Source: MWCR01 sp041665165
GTDB lineage: Bacteria > Patescibacteriota > Patescibacteriia > 2-12-FULL-60-25
Assembly (NCBI GenBank): GCA_041665165.1
Contig: JBAYJJ010000016.1
Location: forward strand, 1 to 27,485
Length of the DNA: 27,485 bases
Direction: 5' to 3'
The notes beneath the pieces are model-generated. The model ran no database searches. It was not told where the DNA came from and saw only the letters and a list, made by a program, of their open reading frames with translations. The translations under genes were made by a program, and so were the position numbers. Below, one piece after another: positions 11,770 through 20,130 of the stretch; the stretch's first letter is position 1, and each line of letters starts with the position of its first letter.

Positions 11770-12880
11770 GTTTTTCGATCACGAATTCCTTAGTCTCCAA
11801 AAGCGATTTGGCGATGGCGCCGCTGGCTTTAAAACGCGTGCCATCCAAGCCGAACTGGCGGCCAAGAGCATTGGCTTCATATGGCGGCTGGGCAAACAAG
11901 GCCACGCGGCTTGTATTTTGGTCGTGCTCGACAAAGACGATAAAAAGTTTTGAGTCAGGCGAATAAGTGATCAGCTCCTGCATCAGTTCATCCAAACGCG
12001 CTTCATTCGTACCCGAATCCAGAATGTCCTGCTTGGAAAGCGTGGTCCAGATAATGCCTTTTTCTTTATTCTGTTCCAAACGGGTCAAGGCGCGGCCCCA
12101 AAGCTTGAGCGTGCTGATTTTGCGCGTGCGCCACAAGCCCAAGGCCACAGCTTCGCGATCTGCGCCCAATTCCAAAAGTTTGGCTGCTTTAGAAAGCGTC
12201 TGCGGCATCACGGTTGAAGAGCGGAAAGAATGCGTGTTCCACATCATGCCGGCAAGCAGGGCAGTCGCGATTTTGTTGTCCATGTTCGCAGGAGACCAAT
12301 CCATGAGCCAATCGAATGCAACTTCAGTGATTGAACCTGCAGTCAAATCAACCAAGTTGATCGGCGCCCAGAATTCATTTTTAGCATCCTTGTCGATGTT
12401 GATTGTGGGTAAGCGATAGGCCATGTCTTGGTTTGCGCCAAAGCAAGCAGCCAAGCTGGCGCGTTCAGAATAGCCGATAGCGATTATCAAGTCATACCTG
12501 TCTTCGCCAGATTGGTATTTGATGTCTTTCGGCAGCCATTCGCCAGCCTTGGGCGTAAGCAAGATATCAAGCTTGCTGTCTTTTACATCATAGGAAAGCT
12601 CATGGATGGGCGTTTGGCTTACATCCAGCGTGATCTTCAGGTCGCGCAAGCCAGGGAGCTTGGACATGAGCTGGTCCTTGTTGGCAATAAAAGGGGGCAC
12701 CTTGTCCTGATTCAGGTTGGGAATGATGGCATCAGCCATTTTCCCGGAATTGACCAGGTAGGCCAAAATTCCGGCCGCAGCCGAAAGCTGATCCGCGGTC
12801 GGATTTTCTGGAGCCACTATCAGAGTCCGTCTTGATCTTTTGACAGCTTCTGTGGCTTGGTTAACACCTATGATTGCCAT
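11753..12880 (-). CDS. DHH-family phosphoesterase-like protein lacking catalytic residues
   Basis: The length (375 aa) and layout match the DHH/DHHA1 (NrnA-like nanoRNase/pAp-phosphatase) fold. The motifs that bind the two Mn ions are altered, however. The usual PDGDA box reads PENPTADQ (about 25-31). The beta-strand Asp is replaced in LIIAIGYSE. The DHH signature reads IDKDAKN (162-168) although the following NEFWAPINLVD..AGSITEVAF segment still aligns. The protein is thus probably a non-catalytic member that binds nucleic acid or nucleotides, or one with different chemistry. The gene has a good promoter (12905-12933) and no SD. It overlaps trmH tail to tail by 17 bp. Family assignment is from pattern memory. 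Confidence 0.75.
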   Translation of the reverse strand: MAIIGVNQATEAVKRSRRTLIVAPENPTADQLSAAAGILAYLVNSGKMADAIIPNLNQDKVPPFIANKDQLMSKLPGLRDLKITLDVSQTPIHELSYDVKDSKLDILLTPKAGEWLPKDIKYQSGEDRYDLIIAIGYSERASLAACFGANQDMAYRLPTINIDKDAKNEFWAPINLVDLTAGSITEVAFDWLMDWSPANMDNKIATALLAGMMWNTHSFRSSTVMPQTLSKAAKLLELGADREAVALGLWRTRKISTLKLWGRALTRLEQNKEKGIIWTTLSKQDILDSGTNEARLDELMQELITYSPDSKLFIVFVEHDQNTSRVALFAQPPYEANALGRQFGLDGTRFKASGAIAKSLLETKEFVIEKLSKMV

Positions 12881-12904
12881 ATGAAATTGAGGAGAGAATC
12901 AATT

Positions 12905-12933
12905 AGAATACAGCCAAAATCAAAGTTTGTCAA
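12905..12933 (-). promoter_or_regulatory. Promoter of the DHH-like gene
   Basis: On the minus strand, TTGACA (12928-12933), 17-bp spacer, TATTCT (12905-12910). The leader is about 18 nt without SD. The gap 12881-13002 contains this promoter and no clear terminator for the ATPase gene upstream. Confidence 0.75.
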
Positions 12934-13002
12934 TGGTCTGACATACTATTTGTTTCTCTTTACAGTTAAGGCAATATTTGATGTCCGTCCCTCCTGACAA
13001 CT

Positions 13003-15555
13003 TTAAGCCTGTTTAGTAAAAATGCTGTAAAATATGCGTTTGCTTAAGCTTAGAACAAAGCCAAAGCCCAGGCAAACGAGCAGGATTATGCTGGTTGTTT
13101 TTAGGTCAAGGGCCCCGAACTCCAGCCAGTCGCGCAAAGGAGTGAAAATGGTAGCAAAACAAATAATCATTGAAAGCGCGGAAATCGCAATCAAGGGCCA
13201 GTTCAGCGGCCGCGAGCGATTAGCATGCCGATTAATCAAAATGAAGATAATAAAGACTTCAGCTACCAGATTCTCAATAAACCAGGCAGACCTGAATTGG
13301 GGAGCAGCCGCATGATAAACAAAAATCATCAGAAGAAAAATCGCTAAATCAGCCAATGCGCCAATGCAGCCAAAATAGATCATGAATTTTGAAATACGAT
13401 TCATGTCCCATTTGTGCGGCGTAGCAATATCCTCATCTTCTGGCTCGCGGTTGGAAATGCCGAGCATCGGCATGTCAGCCAAGATGTTCATGAACAAGAC
13501 CTGGGCAGGCAAGAGCGGCACGAACGGCATGAAGAAAGAGGCGATGGCCAGCATTATCACATCGCTGAAAGTGGAACTGGCCGAGATGGTCAGATATTTT
13601 TGGATGTTGGCGAATGTGCGCCGGCCTTCCCTTATGCCATCAGCCAGCACAGCCAAACTTTTTTTCAGCAAGATCACATCAGACGCTTCTTTGGCCACGT
13701 CTATGGCGCTATCGAACGAGATGCCCACATCAGCCGCACGCAAAGCCGGAGCATCATTGATGCCGTCTCCCATGAATCCGACTACATGGCCGCCATGTTT
13801 GAGGGCTTGGATGATCCTGAGTTTTTGCCCGGGCGTAATGCCCGCGAAAACATTGGTCGTCTCCACGATTTTCTTGAGCTTGGCATCGCTCATCCGATCT
13901 ATGTTTGAACCGCAAACGACATTCGTTATATGGAATCCGAGCTGGCTGGCCACGTGGCGCGTCACGAATTCATTGTCTCCGGTCAGGATGATGATCCTGG
14001 CATTCAGGGTCTTCAACATGGCCAAGGCAGCGCGGGCTGTTTGTTTTGGCGCATCGCTCAAGAGCACGAAGCCAATCAATTCCAAATCCTTTTCGTCTTT
14101 GGCCGAATATTTTTGTTTTTTATTTATCTGCGCACGAGCTACGGCAATCATCCGATAGCCGTTCTTTTCGTATGACTCGGCCATCTTCTGGATCTTGATC
14201 CTAGCCTGAGAATTCAGGGCTTGGGTTTTTCCGTCTTTGGATATTTTCGTGCATACCTGCAGGATTTCTTTGACCGCGCCCTTAACTACGATAAAAAGCC
14301 CGTCTTCCTTGGGCGAACTCATGATGCAGCTCATGCGCCTGCGCTCAAAATCAAAAGCAATGTCATCCACGATTTTAGTTTTGGGGATCAGGCTTGCGAG
14401 CTTGTTGGTCCAAGCCTCGAACAAAGCTTGGTCAATCGGATTGGTGGCTTGGCCTTTCAGATCCAGGGCCAAACACTTGCTCGCATAAGCCAAAGGCAAT
14501 TGGTCTGCATTGCCGAAACAGTCTATGGAATCCCGGACGCGGATTTTGCCGACTGTGAGCGTGCCTGTCTTGTCCGTGCAAAAAACATCGGCATTGCCCA
14601 GGTCCTCTATGGACATGAGCTTTTTCACCAAAACCTGTTTGCGGCTCATGTTCAAGGCGCCGCGCGACAAGTTCAGGGTGATGATCATAGGCAAAAGCTC
14701 GGGCGAGAGGCCGACAGCCAGAGCCAAAGAGAACAAGAGCGCCTCAATCCAATCTCCGCGGATAACGCCGATGATGATGGTCACGAAAATAATCACGCCA
14801 ATGGTCAGCTTCAGCAGAAAGTTGCCGAAACTGCGCACGCCTTTTTGGAAATCAGTCTCTTCCACTTTCTGCGTCAAGAGCAAAGCTGTCTTGCCCATTT
14901 CTGTTTCTTCGCCGATGGAAACAACAAGACCGCGGCCAGAACCTTGCACCACATGCGTGCCCATGAAAGCGATATTGTCTTGCTCCTGGGGCGTGGGCCT
15001 GGAAAGTTTTATGGGATTTATTGTTTTTGGCACGGCCACTGATTCGCCTGTAATGATCGACTCATCAATCTCCAAGCCGTTTGATTCAATGATTCTCAAG
15101 TCAGCCGAAATGACATTCCCAGGTTCAAGCTCAATCACATCGCCGACGACCAGTTGCCGCGCATCAATAGATTGGACTTTGCCATTGCGCACGACTGAGG
15201 CAAAACGAGTGAGTCTTTTGCGTAACAGCCTTAAAGATTTTTCGCTTCTGTATTCTTGGAAAAAAGCCATCAAGCTGCTCAAGAGCAACATGATGATGAT
15301 CAAGAGTGTATCCAGCCTCTCGCCCAGCACGAGCGAGATGCCGCTGGCGAGAAACAGAATCAGCACCAAAGGGCTCTTGAATTGACGCGCCAAAATGCGC
15401 CAGGCCGGGACATTTTTTTCACCCTCAATGTCATTTGGCCCGTTTTTCTTTAGCCTTATTTCAGCTTCGTTTTTACTTAAACCCTTAGGCGAACTGTTGA
15501 AGTTCTTGAAAACATCATCTACTTCTAAAACCCAAGGGGCCCCTCTCTTGGTCAT
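13003..15555 (-). CDS. mgtA: P-type ATPase, MgtA-type (Mg2+ importer-like)
   Basis: This P-type cation pump is of the P3B/MgtA type (850 aa). In order: an N-terminal cytoplasmic domain, TM1-2, the actuator domain with TGES (169-172), and TM4 with GLSPELLPMI (282-291), close to the GL[TS]PEMLPMI of Mg2+ transporters. Then come the phosphorylation site CTDKTGTLT (Asp328), the family-typical FDFERRRMS in the nucleotide domain, TGDN (525-528), the hinge GDGINDAP (596-603), and six C-terminal membrane helices. The start is put at the fourth codon of the frame because TATAAT on the minus strand overlaps the first ATG and lies 7 nt before the second. It would import Mg2+ or a related divalent cation. 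The ion is inferred from TM4. Confidence 0.9.
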   Translation of the reverse strand: MTKRGAPWVLEVDDVFKNFNSSPKGLSKNEAEIRLKKNGPNDIEGEKNVPAWRILARQFKSPLVLILFLASGISLVLGERLDTLLIIIMLLLSSLMAFFQEYRSEKSLRLLRKRLTRFASVVRNGKVQSIDARQLVVGDVIELEPGNVISADLRIIESNGLEIDESIITGESVAVPKTINPIKLSRPTPQEQDNIAFMGTHVVQGSGRGLVVSIGEETEMGKTALLLTQKVEETDFQKGVRSFGNFLLKLTIGVIIFVTIIIGVIRGDWIEALLFSLALAVGLSPELLPMIITLNLSRGALNMSRKQVLVKKLMSIEDLGNADVFCTDKTGTLTVGKIRVRDSIDCFGNADQLPLAYASKCLALDLKGQATNPIDQALFEAWTNKLASLIPKTKIVDDIAFDFERRRMSCIMSSPKEDGLFIVVKGAVKEILQVCTKISKDGKTQALNSQARIKIQKMAESYEKNGYRMIAVARAQINKKQKYSAKDEKDLELIGFVLLSDAPKQTARAALAMLKTLNARIIILTGDNEFVTRHVASQLGFHITNVVCGSNIDRMSDAKLKKIVETTNVFAGITPGQKLRIIQALKHGGHVVGFMGDGINDAPALRAADVGISFDSAIDVAKEASDVILLKKSLAVLADGIREGRRTFANIQKYLTISASSTFSDVIMLAIASFFMPFVPLLPAQVLFMNILADMPMLGISNREPEDEDIATPHKWDMNRISKFMIYFGCIGALADLAIFLLMIFVYHAAAPQFRSAWFIENLVAEVFIIFILINRHANRSRPLNWPLIAISALSMIICFATIFTPLRDWLEFGALDLKTTSIILLVCLGFGFVLSLSKRIFYSIFTKQA

Positions 15556-15562
15556 GAGGCTC

Positions 15563-15568
15563 ATTATA
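15563..15568 (-). promoter_or_regulatory. -10 box overlapping the annotated ATG of the P-type ATPase
   Basis: Minus-strand TATAAT (15563-15568) overlaps the upstream ATG (15562-15564). Transcription should begin about 7 nt later, at the second ATG (15553-15555), giving a leaderless mRNA. No convincing -35 was found. Confidence 0.6.
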
Positions 15569-15645
15569 CAGCTTTTTTGGACTTCGTACCTGTGAATTAT
15601 TGCTCAATTTAGGCAATTTTTGATTTTTTAGCTTAGTTGCATATC

Positions 15646-15674
15646 TTGACAAAAGGCCTATTTTGTGCTATCCT
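15646..15674 (+). promoter_or_regulatory. Promoter of the 15725-16691 gene pair
   Basis: Perfect TTGACA (15646-15651), 17-bp spacer ending in TGC, TATCCT (15669-15674), an extended -10 form. The leader is about 45 nt and ends in an SD. Confidence 0.75.
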
Positions 15675-15724
15675 AAGCAGTTATTTAACGATAACGCTGT
15701 ACCTACCATTGAGGAGATAGCCTG

Positions 15725-16417
15725 ATGGCAACTGTGGAGATTCACAGAGCAGATGGTTCGATCAATGCCTATGAGATTGGGTATCACAAGTCCGCGTCTC
15801 GCAACTCCATGCCTCGCAAGACCAGGGTCTACAGGCAACCGCCCGCGCGGGTTCGGCCTGATATTACCGTGGTTGAGCAGGACACTGGCCCTGCCACTTG
15901 GAAGGACGTGAGTCCTTCGCGCTTCAATCGGCCCGACGAGGACATTTTCGTGGACAAGGAGTGGTGGGATCATGAGCACGACGACCTCGTCGCGGCTCAT
16001 GATCAGCTTCTCGACGGACAAGAGATCAAGCGACTTCAGACTCGCGAAATGGCGCAGGAAGACGGCAAGCTTCTGTCCGGGAAGACCCGCCGCTCGATCT
16101 GCGACATCGTTCGTGACGAAGCTGGCGAGATCGTCCGATACTATGTCCACAAGGGGCACAAGAGGGGCCAGCCCTCGGGACGCAAGCGCCGCGACAAGTT
16201 CACGCGCCACACGATCCGTGATCTGCAGCCGACCGATCCCCAGACGTTCGAGTTTGAGCTCTGGCTCGGCGACGAGCTGCCTCTTCCGGACATGGGCATG
16301 ATCTCGCAGCATGCTCTCGAGATCGAGGAAGCAATGATCTTCGCCGCGGAATACAACGACGACGACATGTATGTCCAAGAGATCATGCTACCGCTCGAAG
16401 AGCTGATCGCAGCCTGA
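15725..16417 (+). CDS. Hypothetical acidic/basic protein, 230 aa
   Basis: The family is not recognised. A strong promoter and an SD (GAGGAG, 9 nt spacing) define the start. The N-terminal 60 residues are basic and Arg/Pro-rich (SMPRKTRVYRQPPARVRP). The middle is charged and contains a KGHKRGQPSGRKRRDKF patch that could contact nucleic acid. The C-terminal 60 residues are strongly acidic and predicted helical. There are no cysteines of note and no membrane segment. The gene is visibly GC-rich compared with its neighbours and carries a long open shadow frame on the opposite strand, a side effect of that composition. Followed by two hairpins and a small charged protein. Confidence 0.65.
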   Translation: MATVEIHRADGSINAYEIGYHKSASRNSMPRKTRVYRQPPARVRPDITVVEQDTGPATWKDVSPSRFNRPDEDIFVDKEWWDHEHDDLVAAHDQLLDGQEIKRLQTREMAQEDGKLLSGKTRRSICDIVRDEAGEIVRYYVHKGHKRGQPSGRKRRDKFTRHTIRDLQPTDPQTFEFELWLGDELPLPDMGMISQHALEIEEAMIFAAEYNDDDMYVQEIMLPLEELIAA

Positions 16418-16438
16418 ACCTTCAATTTCTACTTTTCA

Positions 16439-16488
16439 CTCACGTGCACTAAACACGTGAGCCCGCCCGAGCATCTAACACGTTAGAT
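16439..16488 (+). promoter_or_regulatory. Two hairpins between the 230-aa and 56-aa genes
   Basis: A perfect 8-bp hairpin CTCACGTG / CACGTGAG (16439-16461) is followed by the palindrome ATCTAAC-AC-GTTAGAT (16473-16488). Neither has a T tract. They may be mRNA-stability or processing sites within an operon, or a partial terminator. Confidence 0.45.
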
Positions 16489-16520
16489 TCTCAGGTAGGC
16501 AATCAATCGGGGAGGACATC

Positions 16521-16691
16521 ATGTCGAATCGATTTGAGCGAGAGGCCAACGAACCAAAACGCAGAGCACAGAAGGAGGCCAAGAGGCTGGCCAAGGTTGC
16601 AGCGAAAGCCGAAGCCAAGGTGATCAACCGGCCCGACCAGCCGCCGCGCGCCGAGGAGCCAAAAGCTGAAGAAGAAAAGGAGCCTCCATAA
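16521..16691 (+). CDS. Small highly charged protein, 56 aa
   Basis: The ATG at 16521 follows a strong SD (GGGGAGGA, 5 nt spacing). The protein begins MSNRFEREANEPKRRA, continues as an Ala/Lys/Glu-rich segment (KEAKRLAKVAAKAEAK), and ends in a Pro/Glu/Lys-rich acidic tail. It is probably a short helix with disordered tail and has no Cys, Trp or membrane segment. It lies 103 bp after the 230-aa gene, which has the same initiation style and composition, so the two may be co-transcribed and partners. A GC-rich hairpin follows. No homologue is recognised. Confidence 0.55.
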   Translation: MSNRFEREANEPKRRAQKEAKRLAKVAAKAEAKVINRPDQPPRAEEPKAEEEKEPP

Positions 16692-16706
16692 TGGAGCTTC
16701 AACCTT

Positions 16707-16725
16707 GGGGCGCACAACGCGCCCC
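16707..16725 (+). terminator. Hairpin after the 56-aa gene (possible terminator)
   Basis: Perfect 7-bp GC stem GGGGCGC / GCGCCCC with loop ACAAC, 15 nt after the stop. The tail (TCTACTC) is poor in T, so termination is likely but not textbook. Confidence 0.5.
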
Positions 16726-16927
16726 TCTACTCAGGGTCTCGGAACTTTCCGGGGCCCTTTGTCGTTTAGGACTAACTCATCCTGATTTGTCGTCCCACTA
16801 GGCTGCCTTTAGCCGTGGACGACAAATCTGTCCTTCCCTTACGACAAGGGAAGGACTTTAATTGATTAGCGATACCGTTCATCACGACAAGGGATAGACC
16901 TCGAGGAGAATCCCTCAAGTTTTTTGT

Positions 16928-16935
16928 GCTAAAAT
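16928..16935 (+). promoter_or_regulatory. Extended -10 of the DUF559 gene
   Basis: TGCTAAAAT (TAAAAT 16930-16935) lies nine bases before the ATG at 16945. No SD is present. The remainder of 16726-16927 contains only the inverted repeat and hairpins. Confidence 0.5.
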
Positions 16936-16944
16936 TGTATTAAT

Positions 16945-17316
16945 ATGTACATAACTGGCACAAGTCATCACCTTTTGAAAGACAGGCGCCAAGCTCTTCG
17001 ACGCAATTCGACAGGTGTGGAAAAAATATTATGGCAAGAGCTAAGAGGTAGAAAAATGTTTGGTCTGCATTTTTTTCGCCAATATAGTCATGGGCCATAT
17101 ATTTTGGATTTTTATTGTCCGGCCATTAGGCTATCGATTGAATTGGATGGTGCCCATCATGCAGAAGATGCTCAGGTTGACTATGATAAGGAGAGAACAG
17201 GATATTTAAGGGGACAAGACATTCGTGAATTGAGATTTTGGAATCAAGAAGTGGATAATGAGCTAGAAAAAGTGCTTTCAAAGATTAGAGACGCGATTGG
17301 AGCTAAGATTAAGTGA
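16945..17316 (+). CDS. DUF559-domain endonuclease-like protein, 123 aa
   Basis: This protein is related to the very-short-patch-repair and restriction-like PD-(D/E)xK nucleases. The pattern matches DUF559. It starts with a basic part (RRNSTGVEKILWQELRGRK). Then come FFRQYSHGPYILDFYCP, with the first active-site Asp, and LSIELDGAHH, with the E-x-D pair and a conserved His. The YDKERTGYL and IRELRFWNQEV segments follow. Length is normal for the family. The gene has its own extended -10, no SD, and is the sole cargo between inverted repeats. It could cut or nick DNA to spread the flanking hairpins, but that role is inferred from arrangement. Confidence 0.85.
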   Translation: MYITGTSHHLLKDRRQALRRNSTGVEKILWQELRGRKMFGLHFFRQYSHGPYILDFYCPAIRLSIELDGAHHAEDAQVDYDKERTGYLRGQDIRELRFWNQEVDNELEKVLSKIRDAIGAKIK

Positions 17317-17394
17317 TTACAATTTTATAAAGATACGGCCAGAATCCTCCCTTGTCGTAAGGGAGGGCAGGGTGAGTTAGTCCTATACGCCAAC

Positions 17395-17423
17395 TTGCCT
17401 CCCTGCAATTTCTGCCGTAATAT
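17395..17423 (+). promoter_or_regulatory. Promoter of valS
   Basis: TTGCCT (17395-17400), 17-bp spacer, TAATAT (17418-17423). The ATG at 17434 is 10 nt after the -10, so the leader is only a few nucleotides. The frame's upstream ATG-like start at 17395 is inside the promoter and is rejected. Confidence 0.7.
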
Positions 17424-17433
17424 TAGGCTCATT

Positions 17434-20076
17434 ATGGCACCAAAAGAATTGCCCAAAGCCTATGATGCTTCGGCCGTGGAACTGGATATTTTTAAGCAAT
17501 GGGAAAAATCCGGCGCATTTGACCCGGACAAACTGGTCAAACTTGATGCCCGCTACAAAGATGCGGCACCGTATTGCATTGTCCTCCCGCCGCCGAACCG
17601 TACCGGTACGCTGCATTTGGGCCATGCCAAGATGCTGGCCATTGAGGATCTGTTGATTCGGTTCCATCGCATGCTCGGCGATAAAACATATTGGATCCCT
17701 GGGACTGATCATGCCGCGTTGGCGACCCAGGTCAAAGTCGAGCAGGTTTTGATCAAAGAAGGAATCAAGGATCCGCGCCGCGAATTGGGGCGTGAGAAGT
17801 TTTTGGAAAAGGTCCGCGAATTTGCGGAAAAATCACGCGATACAATAGTCGCTCAATGCAAAGCCATGGGCTCCAGCATGGATTGGTCGCGCGAAAAATA
17901 TACTTTGGACGAAGATCGCAATAAGGCAGTCAACAAAGTTTTTGAGATGATGTTCGAGGACGGATTGATTGAACGCGGCTTCCGCGTGGTCAACTGGGAT
18001 CCGGTTTTCCAGACAACGTTATCAGACGACGAAGTTGAGCACAAAGATACCCAGGCCGAGCTGGTGACTTTTACATATGATAAGGATTTCCCGATCGCCA
18101 TCTCAACTACTCGTCCTGAAACGAAATTCGGCGATACTGGAGTCGCAGTGCACCCGGATGACAAACGCTACAAAAAATTCGTGGGCAAGACTTTGACCGC
18201 TGTTTTTTGCGGCAAGCAGATCACGCTGAAGGTCATTGCTGACGCAGAGGTCGATCCCAAGTTCGGCACAGGTGCGCTTGGTGTCACCCCCGCACATTCA
18301 CTCATTGATGCTGACCTCGCGGAACGTCACGGCCTGCCAATGGTCCAGGTGATTGGCCAAGACGGCAAAATGACTGCTGAGGCAGGAAAAGATTTTTCAG
18401 GGCTAACGACAATCGAAGCGCGCAAGAAAATCATCAAGACGCTTGAGGCACAGGGTTGTTTGCAGAAGAAAGAATCAGTTCCTCAAAGCTTGTTGATTGC
18501 ACAGCGCGGCGAGTCTCCAGTCGAACAACTGCCCATGCGCCAGTGGTTCTTGCGCGTGAACAAAAAATTCAAGCTGCGCAATGATACGCTCGGAAAATGG
18601 AAGAAAGGGGACGAAACAACGCTCAAAGAATTGATGCGCTATGCAGTTGAATCAAAACAGACAAAAATCTTGCCTGAAAATTTTGAAAAGATTTATTTCC
18701 ACTGGATAGATAATCTGCGTGACTGGTGCATTAGCCGCCAGATTTGGTTCGGCCATCAAATCCCTGTCTGGTACAAGAACGATGACATGAAAGTTGGTCC
18801 AGATTCTCCTGGCGCGGACTGGGTGCGCGACCCAGATACTTTAGACACCTGGTTCTCTTCCGGGCTGTGGACTTTTTCCACGCTGGGCTGGCCAGATGAG
18901 AAGGAGTGGAAGAAGAATCGCGCCTACCATCCCACAGCTGTTCTTGAAACCGGCTATGACATTTTATTTTTCTGGGTGGCGCGCATGATTTTGATGAGCA
19001 CCTACGTACTCGGCGAAGTACCGTTTAAGGATGTTTATCTTCACGGTTTGGTGCGCGACGAAAAAGGCCGCAAAATGTCCAAGTCAATCGGCAATGTGCT
19101 TGATCCGCTTGATTTGATTCCAAAATACGGAACTGATGCCGTGCGCTTGTCGCTTGTCATGGGCACATCACCAGGCATGGATCAAAAGTTGTCTGAAGAA
19201 AAGATAAAAGATTACAGGAACTTCACGAATAAGTTGTGGAACATTTCGAGATACATACTCACGTCTACGCAGCTCGTAGCTCGTAGCTCGCAGCTCGTAC
19301 CCAAAACAATGGCTGATAAGTGGATTCTTGGTAGATTGTCTGATGTGCAAACAAAAGTCACTAAATTGATCGGTGAATATCAATTCTCTCAGGCTGGTGA
19401 TTTGTTGCGTGAGTTCACCTGGAACGATCTTGCGGACTGGTATTTGGAAATATCTAAGGTTGAAAAGGATAAAGATGCAATTTTGAATCATATCCTCACC
19501 AGGTTGATTAAGCTCTGGCATCCGTTCATGCCGTTTGTGACTGAGTATATCTGGAGCTTGATGGGTAACAATGACCTGATTGTTGCAAAATGGCCTGAGG
19601 TTGTTCCGCATAGCAAAAAGAACTATCGTAACTTTGAAACAATACGTTTATTAATCACTGACATCCGCCGTTTGCGCGCAGAGCAAGGCGTTGAGCCGTC
19701 TGCATTCATCAAAGTTGCAATGGTCGCAGACAAAGACGCAAAGAAATTAATTGAAGAGAATATCGCTATAGTCAAACAGCTTGCACGTCTAGAAGAGATT
19801 GAGTTTGTGAAAGCTGTTGAAAAGAATTGGCCAACTGCTGTTTCTGGAAAGGTCACGGTCGGCTTAAATCTCGCCAGCGGTATTGATGTTGAAAAAGAGC
19901 ACGAGAAAATCCAGAAAGAAATTGAAGCGCTCAAGCCTTACATCAAATCCACAGAAGCGAAATTAAAAAACAAGGACTTCACGTCAAAAGCACCGGAGAA
20001 AGTCGTCAATGACATGAAAAATAAGTTGGACGAGGCAAAGGCGAAACTGAAGGCTTTGGAGAAAAGGCAAGGATAG
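17434..20076 (+). CDS. valS: Valyl-tRNA synthetase
   Basis: This class I aminoacyl-tRNA synthetase charges tRNA-Val and edits misactivated threonine. From the promoter-supported ATG it is 880 aa, a normal ValRS length. Motifs in order: PPPNRTGTLHLGH (HIGH-type, 61-64), WIPGTDHAALATQ, the editing domain with TTRPETKFGDTGVAVHP, the catalytic GRKMSKSIGN (KMSKS 547-551), the anticodon-binding domain, and a C-terminal coiled-coil arm (EIEALKPYIKSTEAKLKNKD). A 28-nt array of four heptamers lies inside the gene (19273-19300) and encodes LVARSSQLV after the catalytic domain. The gene is followed 54 bp later by tyrS, which has its own promoter. Confidence 0.96.
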   Translation: MAPKELPKAYDASAVELDIFKQWEKSGAFDPDKLVKLDARYKDAAPYCIVLPPPNRTGTLHLGHAKMLAIEDLLIRFHRMLGDKTYWIPGTDHAALATQVKVEQVLIKEGIKDPRRELGREKFLEKVREFAEKSRDTIVAQCKAMGSSMDWSREKYTLDEDRNKAVNKVFEMMFEDGLIERGFRVVNWDPVFQTTLSDDEVEHKDTQAELVTFTYDKDFPIAISTTRPETKFGDTGVAVHPDDKRYKKFVGKTLTAVFCGKQITLKVIADAEVDPKFGTGALGVTPAHSLIDADLAERHGLPMVQVIGQDGKMTAEAGKDFSGLTTIEARKKIIKTLEAQGCLQKKESVPQSLLIAQRGESPVEQLPMRQWFLRVNKKFKLRNDTLGKWKKGDETTLKELMRYAVESKQTKILPENFEKIYFHWIDNLRDWCISRQIWFGHQIPVWYKNDDMKVGPDSPGADWVRDPDTLDTWFSSGLWTFSTLGWPDEKEWKKNRAYHPTAVLETGYDILFFWVARMILMSTYVLGEVPFKDVYLHGLVRDEKGRKMSKSIGNVLDPLDLIPKYGTDAVRLSLVMGTSPGMDQKLSEEKIKDYRNFTNKLWNISRYILTSTQLVARSSQLVPKTMADKWILGRLSDVQTKVTKLIGEYQFSQAGDLLREFTWNDLADWYLEISKVEKDKDAILNHILTRLIKLWHPFMPFVTEYIWSLMGNNDLIVAKWPEVVPHSKKNYRNFETIRLLITDIRRLRAEQGVEPSAFIKVAMVADKDAKKLIEENIAIVKQLARLEEIEFVKAVEKNWPTAVSGKVTVGLNLASGIDVEKEHEKIQKEIEALKPYIKSTEAKLKNKDFTSKAPEKVVNDMKNKLDEAKAKLKALEKRQG
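19273..19300 (+). repeat. Four degenerate heptamers (CTCGTAG) inside valS
   Basis: Units: CTCGTAG, CTCGTAG, CTCGCAG, CTCGTAC. Same number of units, and a related consensus (CTYGTAR), as the intergenic array at 24104-24131. Confidence 0.6.
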
Positions 20077-20095
20077 GGCTATCATCTAATAGCTA

Positions 20096-20124
20096 TTGTC
20101 TAAAAGCCGATATTTCGCTAATAT
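20096..20124 (+). promoter_or_regulatory. Promoter of tyrS, leaderless
   Basis: TTGTCT (20096-20101), 17-bp spacer, TAATAT (20119-20124), then six bases to the ATG at 20131. No SD. The mRNA should begin at or next to the start codon. Confidence 0.7.
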
Positions 20125-20130
20125 TCGAGC

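Larger units (their letters stand above)
16763..17389. mobile_element. Putative DUF559 element bounded by 22-bp inverted repeats
   Basis: The ends are inverted copies of CGTTTAGGACTAACTCATCC (16763-16784 and 17368-17389; 20 of 22 match). Inside the left end are two hairpins: 16784-16828 (GATTTGTCGTCC / GGACGACAAATC) and 16830-16856 (GTCCTTCCCTT / AAGGGAAGGAC, perfect). Inside the right end is 17346-17366 (CCTCCCTT / AAGGGAGG, perfect). The 15-mer CCCTTACGACAAGGG (16836-16850) is the exact reverse complement of 17349-17363, and a third part-copy (ACGACAAGGGA) lies near 16884. The only gene inside is the DUF559 nuclease. The valS -35 box starts 5 bp beyond the right end. No target-site duplication is evident. 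Confidence 0.55.

Noticed and set aside
14221..15385. Plus-strand open frames of 273 and 291 codons opposite the P-type ATPase
   Set aside because: They overlap each other and the conserved ATPase motifs, and have no promoter or SD.
15668..16378. 236-codon minus-strand frame opposite the 230-aa gene
   Set aside because: The plus-strand gene has a consensus promoter and SD. The minus frame has neither and runs into the plus promoter.
16763..17389. Classical insertion sequence
   Set aside because: There are inverted ends, but no transposase and no visible target duplication. The sole gene is a DUF559 nuclease, so it is recorded only as a putative element.
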